Shown one piece after another: positions 6,559 through 15,007 of a DNA stretch of 16,786 nucleotides; position 1 is the first letter of the stretch; the number at the start of each line of letters is the position of its first letter. The translations under genes and the position numbers were made by a program. Location of the stretch: contig JACROW010000081.1 in assembly GCA_016214245.1 (NCBI GenBank), positions 1-16,786 of the forward strand. The letters run 5' to 3'. The notes beneath the pieces were generated by a model. The model saw only the letters and a list, made by a program, of their open reading frames with translations. It was not told the origin of the DNA and made no database searches. The DNA comes from Candidatus Omnitrophota bacterium. Lineage in GTDB: Bacteria; Omnitrophota; Gorgyraeia; 2-01-FULL-45-10.

Positions 6559-6587
6559 AGTATACACTAGCATTTTTAGGGTGTCAA
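6559..6587 (-). promoter_or_regulatory. Predicted sigma70-type promoter of the two-gene orphan unit
   Basis: On the minus strand TTGACA (6582-6587) stands exactly 17 bases before TATACT (6559-6564). Transcription should start near 6552, giving an AT-rich leader of about 70 bases. The -35 box is part of a 6-base inverted repeat (6583-6588 and 6597-6602, GTCAAT/ATTGAC) that could be an operator, or a weak plus-strand terminator since TTTTTT follows it; this part is speculative. Confidence 0.8.
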
Positions 6588-6613
6588 TAGGTAAAAATTG
6601 ACTTTTTTAAATC

Positions 6614-7246
6614 CTAACTGGATCTGAATATGATAGTCTTACTCTCCTCCCCTCTTAATAGCCTTCTTATGTTATCTTTATGTTTGTAACAATTTAAAAT
6701 ACAGATAGTTACAGCAAAAACTACTATGTAATATGGTTGACTTAAAATAGCTGCGCTAATCGGGAAAGACGCGCCAAGCACAAGCGATGCCAATGAAACA
6801 TACTTTGTAGCCAAAAATACAATAAGCCACGCAATGAGTGATGGCAAAAGTATCACCGGCGCGATAATCATAATGACTCCTATTGTAGTGGCTACGCCTT
6901 TACCCCCTTTAAATTTTAAAAAAACCGGCCAGATGTGGCCGCATATCGCAGCAAGGCCCAATATTGCCCTGTAAAGGCCGTAATCTAAATTTTTTATATA
7001 CGGATGAAAATAGGTGGCGACGATAGTTACCGCAAAAACCCCTTTCAATATATCGATGATTAATACGAGAAGAGCTGGAACTTTACCGACTACCCTTAAT
7101 ACATTTGTCGCACCAACGTTCCTCGACCCATGCTGTCGAATGTCTATGCCTTTCGTAACCTTAGCACATACAAAGCTCGTTGGAATAGAGCCGATGAGAT
7201 AAGATGCCAGGAGCGCCAGGGAGACTGTTAAAGTAGAGCTCATCAC
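6614..7246 (-). CDS. plsY: Acyl-phosphate:glycerol-3-phosphate acyltransferase PlsY
   Basis: PlsY transfers an acyl group from acyl-phosphate to glycerol-3-phosphate in the inner membrane, the first committed step of phospholipid synthesis in most bacteria. The 210-residue protein has about five to seven hydrophobic segments and the three hallmark motifs: SRNVGATNVLR (41-51), GHIWPVFLKFKGGKGVAT (103-120) and HKDNIRRLLRGEE (189-201). The frame begins with GTG at 7246, but the ATG at 7243 follows an AGG at better spacing and shares one base with the pgsA stop, so the real start is probably the second codon. It follows pgsA, so two phospholipid enzymes are co-transcribed. It appears to be the last gene of the long operon; no strong terminator is visible after it. 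Confidence 0.96.
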   Translation of the reverse strand: MMSSTLTVSLALLASYLIGSIPTSFVCAKVTKGIDIRQHGSRNVGATNVLRVVGKVPALLVLIIDILKGVFAVTIVATYFHPYIKNLDYGLYRAILGLAAICGHIWPVFLKFKGGKGVATTIGVIMIIAPVILLPSLIAWLIVFLATKYVSLASLVLGASFPISAAILSQPYYIVVFAVTICILNCYKHKDNIRRLLRGEESKTIIFRSS

Positions 7247-7797
7247 GCCGCCTTTTTTGAAATCAAATGATTTTCACTCAATATCCTTGAGCCTTTTATA
7301 ATATAATCTATGCCTGAGATGACGGTAAGAACGGCAGCCGAATTCCAGACCGCATATGAATATTTGAACTGAAGGAGAACGCTCGTTATGGTCATCATTT
7401 GAAAGAATGTCGTTATCTTCCCGAGGATGCTGGGAGTGACTTTTACGTCGCCTGTTATCACATGGATCATCACAGAGCCCAATACTATTATGGCGTCTCT
7501 TGAAATAACTATGATAGGCACATACGGAGGAAGCGATAGCCCAGAAGGTATATTTTTTACTATAGATAAACATATGAAGGCGCTTACCAGAAGAAATTTG
7601 TCTGCCAGGGGGTCCAGGATGGTGCCGAGCTTTGTCTTCTGATTTTGGGTCCTTGCTATAAAGCCATCCACCCCGTCGGAGATTATAGCCGCCGCGAAGA
7701 AAAAAAGGGCTATATCCATCCTCGAGTAAACGATAGAGGTTATAAAGAGCGGTATCAATATTATCCTCGTAATCGATATCTTATTCGCCAAGTTCAT
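7243..7797 (-). CDS. pgsA: CDP-alcohol phosphatidyltransferase, probably phosphatidylglycerophosphate synthase
   Basis: The 184-residue integral membrane enzyme carries the complete CDP-alcohol phosphatidyltransferase signature D-xx-DG-xx-AR-x8-G-xxx-D-xxx-D: Asp41, Asp44-Gly45, Ala48-Arg49, Gly58, Asp62 and Asp66. The four Asp residues bind the catalytic metals. About six hydrophobic helices are visible. PgsA converts CDP-diacylglycerol and glycerol-3-phosphate to phosphatidylglycerophosphate, the precursor of phosphatidylglycerol and cardiolipin. The size and the N-terminus (NLANKISITRIILIPLF) fit PgsA better than phosphatidylserine synthase, but the alcohol substrate cannot be proven from motifs. 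The stop overlaps the plsY start. A weak AAGG is seen before the ATG, 13 bases after lepB. Confidence 0.88.
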   Translation of the reverse strand: MNLANKISITRIILIPLFITSIVYSRMDIALFFFAAAIISDGVDGFIARTQNQKTKLGTILDPLADKFLLVSAFICLSIVKNIPSGLSLPPYVPIIVISRDAIIVLGSVMIHVITGDVKVTPSILGKITTFFQMMTITSVLLQFKYSYAVWNSAAVLTVISGIDYIIKGSRILSENHLISKKAA

Positions 7798-7810
7798 TCC
7801 GCACCTTTTC

Positions 7811-8389
7811 TTATCTAATTATCTTCATCCTGTGAAGCGGCCAATATATTAAGACCGCCTTGCCTATTAAGTTCTTCTTCGGAACGAATCCCCAATACCG
7901 CGAATCCCTCGAACTGCCGGAATTATCGCCCAGTACATAATAAGAGTCCTTTGGGGTGGTTATCTTTTGGCCTTCACCCCCGTAATCTCCTCTATTGTAA
8001 TAATAGATCGATGGTATAGGCGGACCGCTTTCGGCGATTTTACCATCTACTAAAATATTCCCGTCTTTTATCTCAACTGTCTGGCCTCCTGCGGCTATAA
8101 GTCTCTTCACAAAGTCTTTTTTGGGAGGCTCCGGTGAAACGAACACGATTATATCACCTATTTTAGGCTCCCTTATAGCCGGAAGCCGAAAGTCGGTAAA
8201 AGGTATTTTGGCTCCGTATAGGAATTTATTCACAAATATCCTATCCCCGATCTCAAATGTTGGTATCATAGAGCCGGATGGAATCTTAAAGGCCTGTATT
8301 ATAAAAGCCCTTATGAATAAAGCAAGCACTATAGCTATAACTATCGACTCCACCCATTCCCTAACTTGAGATTTAACTTGTTTGTTCAT
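7811..8389 (-). CDS. lepB: Signal peptidase I
   Basis: LepB removes signal peptides from secreted proteins at the outer face of the cytoplasmic membrane. The 192-residue protein has an N-terminal helix (about 11-33) that anchors it. The catalytic Ser is Ser40 in PSGSMIPTF and the general-base Lys is Lys95 in KDFVKRLIA. The conserved later boxes are also present: GDNSGSSRDSRYWGFVP and the C-terminal LIGKAVLIYWPL. It is of the short, single-helix type found in many Gram-positive and deep-branching bacteria rather than the two-helix E. coli type. The start ATG lies one base after the lepA stop, and the lepA-lepB order is a widely conserved pair. It is intact, with no unusual residues in the catalytic motifs. 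Confidence 0.97.
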   Translation of the reverse strand: MNKQVKSQVREWVESIVIAIVLALFIRAFIIQAFKIPSGSMIPTFEIGDRIFVNKFLYGAKIPFTDFRLPAIREPKIGDIIVFVSPEPPKKDFVKRLIAAGGQTVEIKDGNILVDGKIAESGPPIPSIYYYNRGDYGGEGQKITTPKDSYYVLGDNSGSSRDSRYWGFVPKKNLIGKAVLIYWPLHRMKIIR

Positions 8390-8390
8390 C

Positions 8391-10184
8391 TTATGCTTTC
8401 AGCGCCGCGAAAAACGCTTCCTGCGGGATCTCAACCTTTCCAAACTGCTTTAAACGCTTCTTCCCGGCCTTCTGTTTCTCCCAGAGTTTTCTTTTCCTCG
8501 TTATATCACCTCCATAGCATTTGGCGGTCACGTGTTTCCCGAGCGCCTTTATGGTTTCGCGGGCGATGACCTGGCCGCCTATCGCTGCCTGAAGAATGAT
8601 CTGAAACAGATGCCTCGGGATACTTTCTTTCAGCTTCTCTATTATTGCCCTCCCTTTGGCATAGGCTTTATCCTTATATACTATAGACGACAGCGCATCA
8701 CACACATCGCCATTTACCAGTATATCCAACCTCACTATCTTAGTCGGCCTATAGTCCAGGAATTCGTAATCGAGCGAGCCGTAGCCTCTTGTTATTGATT
8801 TTATCTTATCGTAAAAATCTACTATGATCTCCGAGAGAGGCAGGTCGTATATTATTTCGACTCGCTCTTCGTCCAGATACTGTGTAGAGACGTAAGCGCC
8901 CCGTCTCGACTCTGCCAGTTCAAGCATGTTGCCGATATATTCCTTAGGGGTTAGTATATACGCCCTGACAAAGGGTTCCTGGGTAGTCTCTATATCCTGC
9001 GGATTCGGCAATTTGGTAGGATTATCTATCTCCAACTCTTCGCCGCCTTTTTTTATAATCTTATATATAACGCTTGGTGTTGTCACTACAAGGTTCAGGT
9101 CAAACTCCCTCTCTAACCTTTCCTGAACTATCTCCATGTGAAGAAGGCCCAGAAATCCGCATCTGAAACCTAAACCTAAAGAAGCGGACTTTTCAGGTTC
9201 GTAAACGAACGACGCGTCAGAAAGCCTCAATTTTTCAATCGCTTCTTTAAGCGCAGGAAAATCGGCGCTGTTCACCGGATATACGCCGCTATAAACCATT
9301 GGCCTTACCTTCTTATATCCCAGCAGAGCTACCGGTGTGGGATTCTTTGCATCGGTGATGGTGTCTCCGATCAAAATCTCTTTCGCATCCCTTATATTAC
9401 AGGTGATATAGCCTACCTCCCCGCACGAAAGCCCTTCGACAAGCTGCGGCTTCGGCCTGAAGATGCCTACCTCCTGCACCTCGTAGATGCTTTTATTCGA
9501 CATCATCAGAATATGCATACCCTTTTTTACGACACCGTTCATAAGCCTCAGAAGTATCACTACGCCTTTATAGGTATCAAATTTTGAATCGAAGACCAAC
9601 GCCTGTAGAGGATTCGCTGCTTCGCCGCTTGGCGCAGGGATTCTCTTCACTATGGCTTCTAAAATCTCCTCGGTGCCTGTTCCGAGTTTTGCGCTGGCTA
9701 ATATAATGTCCTCATCCTTCAATCCCAATATATCGGATATCTCTTTCTTCGCCCTTTCGATTTGCGCATTTGCGAGGTCTATCTTGTTTATGACCGGTAT
9801 TATGACCAGTTTGTGCTCCATGGCAAGATATAGGTTCGCCACGGTTTGCGCCTCAACCCCCTGCGCAGCGTCAACTACCAAAAGCGCGCCCTCGCAGGCT
9901 TTGATGGACTTTGAGACCTCGTAGGTGAAATCTACGTGCCCCGGCGTATCTATCAGATTCAGCTCGTAGGTTTTCTTATCCTTAGCCTTATAATCTATCC
10001 GTACAGCGCTCGCCTTTATGGTTATGCCGCGCTCCCTCTCCAGGTCCATATCGTCGAGGAGCTGGTCATGGAACTCCCTTTCGCTTATCGCACCGGTAAA
10101 TTGAAGGATTCTATCCGCAAGCGTAGATTTTCCATGGTCTATGTGAGCGATTATAGAAAAATTTCTTATGAGAGACTTATCCAT
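8391..10184 (-). CDS. lepA: Elongation factor 4 (LepA), ribosome-associated GTPase
   Basis: LepA (EF4) is a translational GTPase that acts on the ribosome; roles in back-translocation and in 30S subunit biogenesis have been reported. The 597 residues match the family's length of about 600. Visible are G1 (AHIDHGKST, 13-21), switch I ([10 protein letters not shown], 50-59), G3 (DTPGH, 79-83), G4 (NKID, 133-136) and G5 (SAKLG). The domains that follow resemble those of EF-G, and the LepA-specific C-terminal domain ends in [19 protein letters not shown]. The absence of domain IV of EF-G and the sequence [12 protein letters not shown] are typical. It is the sixth-last gene of the operon, six bases after the mutase and one base before lepB. 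No clear Shine-Dalgarno is seen before its ATG, so it may depend on translation of the preceding gene. Confidence 0.98.
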   Translation of the reverse strand: MDKSLIRNFSIIAHIDHGKSTLADRILQFTGAISEREFHDQLLDDMDLERERGITIKASAVRIDYKAKDKKTYELNLIDTPGHVDFTYEVSKSIKACEGALLVVDAAQGVEAQTVANLYLAMEHKLVIIPVINKIDLANAQIERAKKEISDILGLKDEDIILASAKLGTGTEEILEAIVKRIPAPSGEAANPLQALVFDSKFDTYKGVVILLRLMNGVVKKGMHILMMSNKSIYEVQEVGIFRPKPQLVEGLSCGEVGYITCNIRDAKEILIGDTITDAKNPTPVALLGYKKVRPMVYSGVYPVNSADFPALKEAIEKLRLSDASFVYEPEKSASLGLGFRCGFLGLLHMEIVQERLEREFDLNLVVTTPSVIYKIIKKGGEELEIDNPTKLPNPQDIETTQEPFVRAYILTPKEYIGNMLELAESRRGAYVSTQYLDEERVEIIYDLPLSEIIVDFYDKIKSITRGYGSLDYEFLDYRPTKIVRLDILVNGDVCDALSSIVYKDKAYAKGRAIIEKLKESIPRHLFQIILQAAIGGQVIARETIKALGKHVTAKCYGGDITRKRKLWEKQKAGKKRLKQFGKVEIPQEAFFAALKA

Positions 10185-10190
10185 TATTTA

Positions 10191-11624
10191 CTATGCGCTA
10201 TATGCTAATCTCTTGCAGAATTCCAGTATCTTCAACGCCTTCTTTTCGGTGGAGGCCTCGGCATAGATCCTTAAAATTGGCTCTGTTCCTGACAGCCTTA
10301 ACATGAGCCAGGAGGAGTCTTCACATATGAACTTATAGCCATCAATATCCTTTATCTTTATGATATTTTTGCCTAGTATCTTTTTCGGAGGGTGTGCCTT
10401 CAGATGCTGCATCAATCTTGATTTACTCTCATGAGGATATTTCACATCAAGCCTTCTATACTCATATGTGCCGTATTCTTTATCGATGGCTTTTAATATC
10501 TCGAGGATCTTTTTTCTCCTCATAACCATCATCTCTAATATCAAGAGGCCGGATAATATGCCGTCCCTTTCCGGGATATAATTTTTAAATGCTACGCCGC
10601 CGGTCTCCTCCCCGCCTATCAGAACATCCTTATCCTTCATTATCCCGCATATATATTTGAATCCGACCGGGGTTTCGTGCGTCCTCAATCGGTAAAGAGC
10701 GCATATCTTATCTATCAAAACCGTGCCGCAGATGGTCTGGACTACATCGCCTCTCATCTTCTTGTCTTCCAATAGGTGGAGCAGGAGGAGAACCATGACC
10801 TTATGCCCTGTAAGCAGTTTCCCGTTCGGCAGAGCCACCCCAAGCCTGTCCGCATCCCCATCCGTTGCGATTCCAATATCATATTTAGATGACTTTACTG
10901 TATCCGCCAGCTCCTTTAGATTCGGCAGTATAGGCTCTGGATTTATTCCGCCGAAACCGGGGTTCGACTCATTGTGGATGGTATCGATTTTACAATTTCC
11001 GCCCTTAAGAAGATACTCTATATAAGCGTCCCCTGTTCCATACATCGAATCGACGAGGACCTTCAAGCGGGATCTTTTCAAAAGTTTAATGTTGACATAT
11101 CTCTTCACAAATTCGAGATGGCTTGGGACTAAATCTATTATCTTCACGAGGCCTTTCGATTTTGCCTCTTCTATTGGGATATATTTAATATCATTTACGC
11201 CGAGATTCTCTTCCATCTTTTTTGTAATATCCGGATCTGCAGAGCCTGCATAGTAGGCTTTATATTTTATACCATTATACCTGGCCGGATCATGGCTTGC
11301 CGTTATGACAATGCCGCCTATCAGATTTCTATCCTTGATCGCATAACTTATGGAAGGGGTCGGTGTGGAACGATCGGTTAATATCGTCCTGATATCATTC
11401 CCGGCCATGACGCACGCGATGAGTTCCGCGTACTTATCTGAAAGAAACCTCGTGTCGTAGCCGACAACCAGTTCGAAGCGCCTGCCGCTTAAAACCGATT
11501 TTTGGCTCTTCACATAATCCGCCATCGCCTGGGCCACCTTCTTCACATTTGCGAATGTGAAGTCCTCGCTTATAACAGCCCTCCAGCCATCCGTGCCAAA
11601 TTTGATATCGCCAGCCATTTTCAC
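10191..11624 (-). CDS. Alpha-D-phosphohexomutase (phosphoglucomutase/phosphomannomutase)
   Basis: The enzyme interconverts hexose 1- and 6-phosphates through a phosphoserine. All four active-site loops of the alpha-D-phosphohexomutase superfamily are visible. They are the phosphoserine loop TASHDP (Ser110; Asp112 replaces the usual Asn), the metal loop DGDADR (Asp255, Asp257, Asp259), the sugar-binding loop GGEETGG (337-343) and the phosphate-binding loop RLSGTEP (443-449). At 477 residues the length is normal. A GTG at 11624 overlaps the rpe stop (GTGA), but the ATG at 11618 has AGGG five bases upstream and is the more likely start. Together with the mannose-1-phosphate guanylyltransferase upstream it may feed GDP-mannose synthesis; glucose specificity cannot be excluded. 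Confidence 0.92.
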   Translation of the reverse strand: MKMAGDIKFGTDGWRAVISEDFTFANVKKVAQAMADYVKSQKSVLSGRRFELVVGYDTRFLSDKYAELIACVMAGNDIRTILTDRSTPTPSISYAIKDRNLIGGIVITASHDPARYNGIKYKAYYAGSADPDITKKMEENLGVNDIKYIPIEEAKSKGLVKIIDLVPSHLEFVKRYVNIKLLKRSRLKVLVDSMYGTGDAYIEYLLKGGNCKIDTIHNESNPGFGGINPEPILPNLKELADTVKSSKYDIGIATDGDADRLGVALPNGKLLTGHKVMVLLLLHLLEDKKMRGDVVQTICGTVLIDKICALYRLRTHETPVGFKYICGIMKDKDVLIGGEETGGVAFKNYIPERDGILSGLLILEMMVMRRKKILEILKAIDKEYGTYEYRRLDVKYPHESKSRLMQHLKAHPPKKILGKNIIKIKDIDGYKFICEDSSWLMLRLSGTEPILRIYAEASTEKKALKILEFCKRLAYSA

Positions 11625-12256
11625 CCTCTCAATTTCTTTATCGCCTGCGCATAGTCCACGCTTCCGAATACCGATGTGCCCGCAACCAAGATATTGGCCC
11701 CCTGCTTCACTGCCTCGACTGCATTGACCTCGTTGATGCCGCCGTCTACCTCTATGTCCTTTTTGAATATTTTGCGCAAATCCCCTATCTTCGATAGACA
11801 GTCGAATATAAATTCCTGCCCTCCAAAGCCGGGCTCCACTGTCATGATCAATACCATATCGACCATATTCAATATCGGCTCGATGCGCCTCAATTCTGTC
11901 CTCGGCCTTATCGATACCCCTACCTTCTTTTTGAAATATCTAACCAACCTTATAATCTCCTTCGGATCCTCATCAACCTCTATATGAAATGTTATTATGT
12001 CGCTTCCGGCCTTGGCGAAACTCTCGATGTACTCCTCCGGTTTTTTTATCATGAGATGCACATCCAGCGGAAGCTTTGTAATTGGCCTGATCGATTTTAC
12101 GACAACAGAGCCTATAGTGATATTAGGGACGAAGTTGCCATCCATCACATCGACGTGTATCCAGTCTGCTCCGGCCTTTTCGGCATCCCTTACCTCCTGA
12201 CCCAGTTTTGAAAAATCCGCCGAAAGTATGCTCGGCGCGACTAACACTTTTTGCAT
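11621..12256 (-). CDS. rpe: Ribulose-phosphate 3-epimerase
   Basis: Rpe interconverts ribulose-5-phosphate and xylulose-5-phosphate in the pentose phosphate pathway. The 211-residue TIM barrel shows SILSADFSKLG, HVDVMDGNFVPN (His34, Asp36), DVHLM (His67), MTVEPGFGGQ and VDGGI (Asp171), followed by AGTSVFG. His34, Asp36, His67 and Asp171 correspond to the metal-binding and acid/base residues of the family. The loop that is usually 'NPxTP' reads SIRPRTELR here, a modest deviation. GGAGG stands six bases before the ATG, a strong site. It follows the M50 protease gene by 15 bases and overlaps the mutase start. Confidence 0.97.
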   Translation of the reverse strand: MQKVLVAPSILSADFSKLGQEVRDAEKAGADWIHVDVMDGNFVPNITIGSVVVKSIRPITKLPLDVHLMIKKPEEYIESFAKAGSDIITFHIEVDEDPKEIIRLVRYFKKKVGVSIRPRTELRRIEPILNMVDMVLIMTVEPGFGGQEFIFDCLSKIGDLRKIFKKDIEVDGGINEVNAVEAVKQGANILVAGTSVFGSVDYAQAIKKLRG

Positions 12257-12271
12257 ATGAAGCCTCCGTTA

Positions 12272-13324
12272 TTATGTCCTTTGAGATATCATGGCGTAGA
12301 TCCTGCCTATATCCTCGATAGTGATTATGCCCATAACCTCATCGCCCCTCACCACCGGTATGGCCCTGATGTCGTTTTCCTGCATGAGATTCTGGACATG
12401 GACCAACGGGTCTAGATCCTTTACCTTAGGGAAATCCCTTCTCATTATATCCCTCACGTTCTTCTCCATGCCGAATTGATGGATGTTGGTTATTATATCC
12501 TGCCTTGTGATAAAACCGACAAGTTTTCCGTCATCAACTATCGGGAAATCCTCTTGGTGTGAATGGAAAATAGTCTCCAGCACCTTCGCCAGTGTCGAAT
12601 CGCTTCTCAAGGTATAAAAATCGCGAGACAGTATATCGCGGACTCTGAATTTTTTCAAGGTTTCTTTTATGTCCGCTTGAAGCTCTTCGCCGGACGCGGC
12701 CATGTATATGAATATGGCGACCGCGATGAGCATCAGATTGAATCTCGTGATGCCGAGATAGGCGAATAATAGTGCAAATATATGCCCGAAGTTGACCGCG
12801 ATCTTCGTTGCCTTCTGGTAGCCTATCTTCACCGCTAATAGCGCCCTCAATACCCTTCCGCCATCCATCGGAAAGGCTGGGATGAGGTTGAATGCCGCCA
12901 ATATCAGATTGATCCAGTATATATAGGCTATCGTCAAGGGCCAGCTTTTTGTGGAGAGAGGATGAAATAATACGTCGGGACCTAAGACATATCTTAAAGG
13001 ATAGAATAAGGTTAATACGACGAGTATGTTGAAGAGGGGACCCGCTATCGATATGAAAAATTCCTGGCTGGGCCTGTCGGGTATCTTTGTCATCGACGCT
13101 ATCCCGCCTATCGGCAGGAGCGTTATCTCGCGGACGTTTATACCGTAATGCTTGGCTACGAGGGAGTGGCATAGTTCGTGGAGCGTCACAAAACAGAAAA
13201 TCGCCACTATGAGAAAGAGCCATTTCAGCCCGCCGGACAAAAATATTAGAAGCAGTAAAAGAAAAGTGACATGTATATTTATCGATATATCAAAAATCTT
13301 GAATAGCCTTATAGAGCCCTTCAT
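12272..13324 (-). CDS. M50 family (site-2 protease type) membrane metalloprotease with two CBS domains
   Basis: The 350-residue protein cleaves other membrane proteins within the bilayer, if it behaves like its family. The zinc site is His49-Glu50-xx-His53 (HELCH) in the second hydrophobic segment, with the third ligand Asp154 in NLIPAFPMDGGRVLRA. About six membrane segments lie within residues 10-208. The C-terminal part (about 228-347) holds two CBS domains: the first runs from VRDILSRDFYTLRSD to GFITRQDI and the second from VRDIMRRDFPKV to GIITIEDI. These may sense adenine nucleotides. The layout is like the SpoIVFB/Rip3-type M50 peptidases rather than the PDZ-containing RseP. The start overlaps the M16 stop (TAATG). 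The substrate is unknown. Confidence 0.92.
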   Translation of the reverse strand: MKGSIRLFKIFDISINIHVTFLLLLLIFLSGGLKWLFLIVAIFCFVTLHELCHSLVAKHYGINVREITLLPIGGIASMTKIPDRPSQEFFISIAGPLFNILVVLTLFYPLRYVLGPDVLFHPLSTKSWPLTIAYIYWINLILAAFNLIPAFPMDGGRVLRALLAVKIGYQKATKIAVNFGHIFALLFAYLGITRFNLMLIAVAIFIYMAASGEELQADIKETLKKFRVRDILSRDFYTLRSDSTLAKVLETIFHSHQEDFPIVDDGKLVGFITRQDIITNIHQFGMEKNVRDIMRRDFPKVKDLDPLVHVQNLMQENDIRAIPVVRGDEVMGIITIEDIGRIYAMISQRT

Positions 13325-14586
13325 TATAGGTGCAGTACCTCCCTTAAAGTGCTATCTTCCTTTATGGGGCCTATAACAGCCAGATTTAAATTCGAATCTT
13401 TAAACATGTCCTTCGATACCTTCATCAGGTCCTCCGGCGTGACGGCTTCGATGCGCCCCAAAATCTTAGCTGCGTTGAAATCCTTTTCACCGGTTATTAT
13501 CTTTTCACCGAGCCACAGCATATGGCTCATCGTATCCTCTAACGCGAAGAGGAGCTGACCCCTGTAATATTCCTTTGCGCGTTTTAATTCTTCGTTGGGC
13601 ACAGGTTCGTTCTTCATCCTCTTCAATTCTCTCATGACCACACCGAGCGCCTCGTTCAGCTTTTTGTCGTCAACGCCCATGCCCACAACGAAGACACCGT
13701 CATCATCGTATAGCCGCGCGCTTGACGATATTTCATAACATATGGCAAGTTCGTCCCTTACGATGTGAAAGAGCCTCGAGGACATATTAGCTCCCAGGAT
13801 TATATTTAAGAGAGCCAATACATATCTATCGGGATGGAATCTATTGATGGCGTGCAGGCCCAGTGCGACATGGGTCTGCTCAGTCTCTTTGAAATGGAGA
13901 TCTACTTTGGGCTCACTCTGGCCGAGCTTGACCTTCTCGAATTTCGGTATGGCGCTATCAGAAGGTTTCGATAAATATCTCTTCGACAATTTTACAATAT
14001 CATCTTCATTTATCCTGCCGGTGCCAACGAGAAGCATATTCTTCGGACTATAGTGTTCATTCTTATAGGAAAGGATCTTCTCCTTCGTAATCGCCATGAC
14101 ACTTTCGGCCGTCCCGGCAAGCGGCATACCCAGCGGCTGATTCGGCCACAGCATCTCGGTCAATATCTCGTGCACGTAATGAGAAGGTATGTCCTTATAC
14201 ATATTTATCTCTTCGATAATGACATCCTTCTCTTTCTTCATCTCTTCATCATCGAGGCGCGGATTCAATACCATATCACTCAATATATCAACGCCGAGCT
14301 CTATATCCTTGGATAGGACCTTTACAAGATAACAGGTGAACTCTTCTGCGGTAAAACCATTGAAGCTGCCGCCTCGGCCCTCGATCTCCTCTTTTATCTT
14401 CTTCATGTCTCTCGTTGTAGTGCCTTTAAAAAGGAGATGTTCCAATAGGTGGCTTATTCCATTAAAGCTTCTGTCTTCAAACCTTGAGCCTGTGCGGATC
14501 CAAATGGCCAGGGATATCGATTCCATATGGCCCATCTGTTCCGCAGCTACCCTCAATCCATTATCCAACAAAACCATCTTATGCAT
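13324..14586 (-). CDS. M16 family zinc protease (pitrilysin-like)
   Basis: The 420-residue peptidase has the inverted zinc motif HLLEH (His46, Glu49, His50) in GISHLLEHLLFKGT. A downstream Glu in VIIEEINMYKDIP (about 125-126) is the expected third ligand. A second, non-catalytic half follows (about 215-420), with the R/Y residues GANMSSRLFHIVRDELAICYEISS that help bind peptide in this family. The length fits the mitochondrial-processing-peptidase-like class and the YmxG/PqqL type of single-chain bacterial enzymes. No signal peptide is apparent, so the protein is probably cytoplasmic. The ATG overlaps the ruvX stop by eight bases and has AGG at reasonable spacing. Physiological substrates are unknown; the neighbouring M50 gene may point to a shared proteolysis role, which is inference. 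Confidence 0.95.
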   Translation of the reverse strand: MHKMVLLDNGLRVAAEQMGHMESISLAIWIRTGSRFEDRSFNGISHLLEHLLFKGTTTRDMKKIKEEIEGRGGSFNGFTAEEFTCYLVKVLSKDIELGVDILSDMVLNPRLDDEEMKKEKDVIIEEINMYKDIPSHYVHEILTEMLWPNQPLGMPLAGTAESVMAITKEKILSYKNEHYSPKNMLLVGTGRINEDDIVKLSKRYLSKPSDSAIPKFEKVKLGQSEPKVDLHFKETEQTHVALGLHAINRFHPDRYVLALLNIILGANMSSRLFHIVRDELAICYEISSSARLYDDDGVFVVGMGVDDKKLNEALGVVMRELKRMKNEPVPNEELKRAKEYYRGQLLFALEDTMSHMLWLGEKIITGEKDFNAAKILGRIEAVTPEDLMKVSKDMFKDSNLNLAVIGPIKEDSTLREVLHL

Positions 14587-15007
14587 GCGTCTCGCCTTTT
14601 TTCTGCGAATCTAGGTAGCTCTGCAGAATGACCTGTGCGGCAAGTTTATCCGACAGCCTTTTTCGTTTGCGCCTGCTCAAGTCAGCCTCTAAAAGCACCC
14701 GCTCAGCCTGAACGCTGGTAAGCCTTTCGTCCCATGTCTTGACCGGGATCTTGAGAATTTTTAATAGGTGGTCCAGAAATTCTATGACCTCTTTGGTCTT
14801 CGCGCTGTAAGTGCCATCCATATTGAGCGGCAGGCCGACGATGACTTCGGAGATGTTGTTATTTTTAATCAGATCGTCTATATGGCTTAAGTCACTATCC
14901 AAACTTTTGCGCTCGATCGTGGCTCGCCCCTGCGCTGTGAGCATCAACTCATCGCTGACGGCTACCCCTATCCGCTTAGTTCCTACATCCAACCCCATGA
15001 CCCTCAT
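14579..15007 (-). CDS. ruvX: Putative pre-16S rRNA nuclease RuvX/YqgF
   Basis: RuvX is an RNase H-fold nuclease; in E. coli YqgF is linked to maturation of the 5' end of 16S rRNA, and the family was first described as a Holliday-junction resolvase. The 142 residues carry GLDVGTKRIGVAVSD (first metal-binding Asp at residue 7), VGLPLNMDG, TWDERLTSVQAE and DKLAAQVILQSYLD, which together supply the acidic site. The length is normal. Its ATG overlaps the manC-like stop (ATGA at 15004-15007) and its stop overlaps the protease gene start, so it is translated as part of the long operon. Confidence 0.94.
   Translation of the reverse strand: MRVMGLDVGTKRIGVAVSDELMLTAQGRATIERKSLDSDLSHIDDLIKNNNISEVIVGLPLNMDGTYSAKTKEVIEFLDHLLKILKIPVKTWDERLTSVQAERVLLEADLSRRKRKRLSDKLAAQVILQSYLDSQKKGETHA

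Noticed and set aside
6583-6608. Plus-strand terminator (6-base stem followed by TTTTTT)
   Set aside because: The stem is short and AT-rich and no plus-strand gene leads into it; the bases are better explained as part of the -35 region.
7274-7573. Minus-strand frame of 99 codons within pgsA
   Set aside because: Shifted frame of a well-supported membrane enzyme; it has no start context of its own.
12534-13223. Second minus-strand frame of 229 codons within the M50 protease gene
   Set aside because: Another frame of a gene with zinc-site and CBS motifs; the product is compositionally odd and has no domain.
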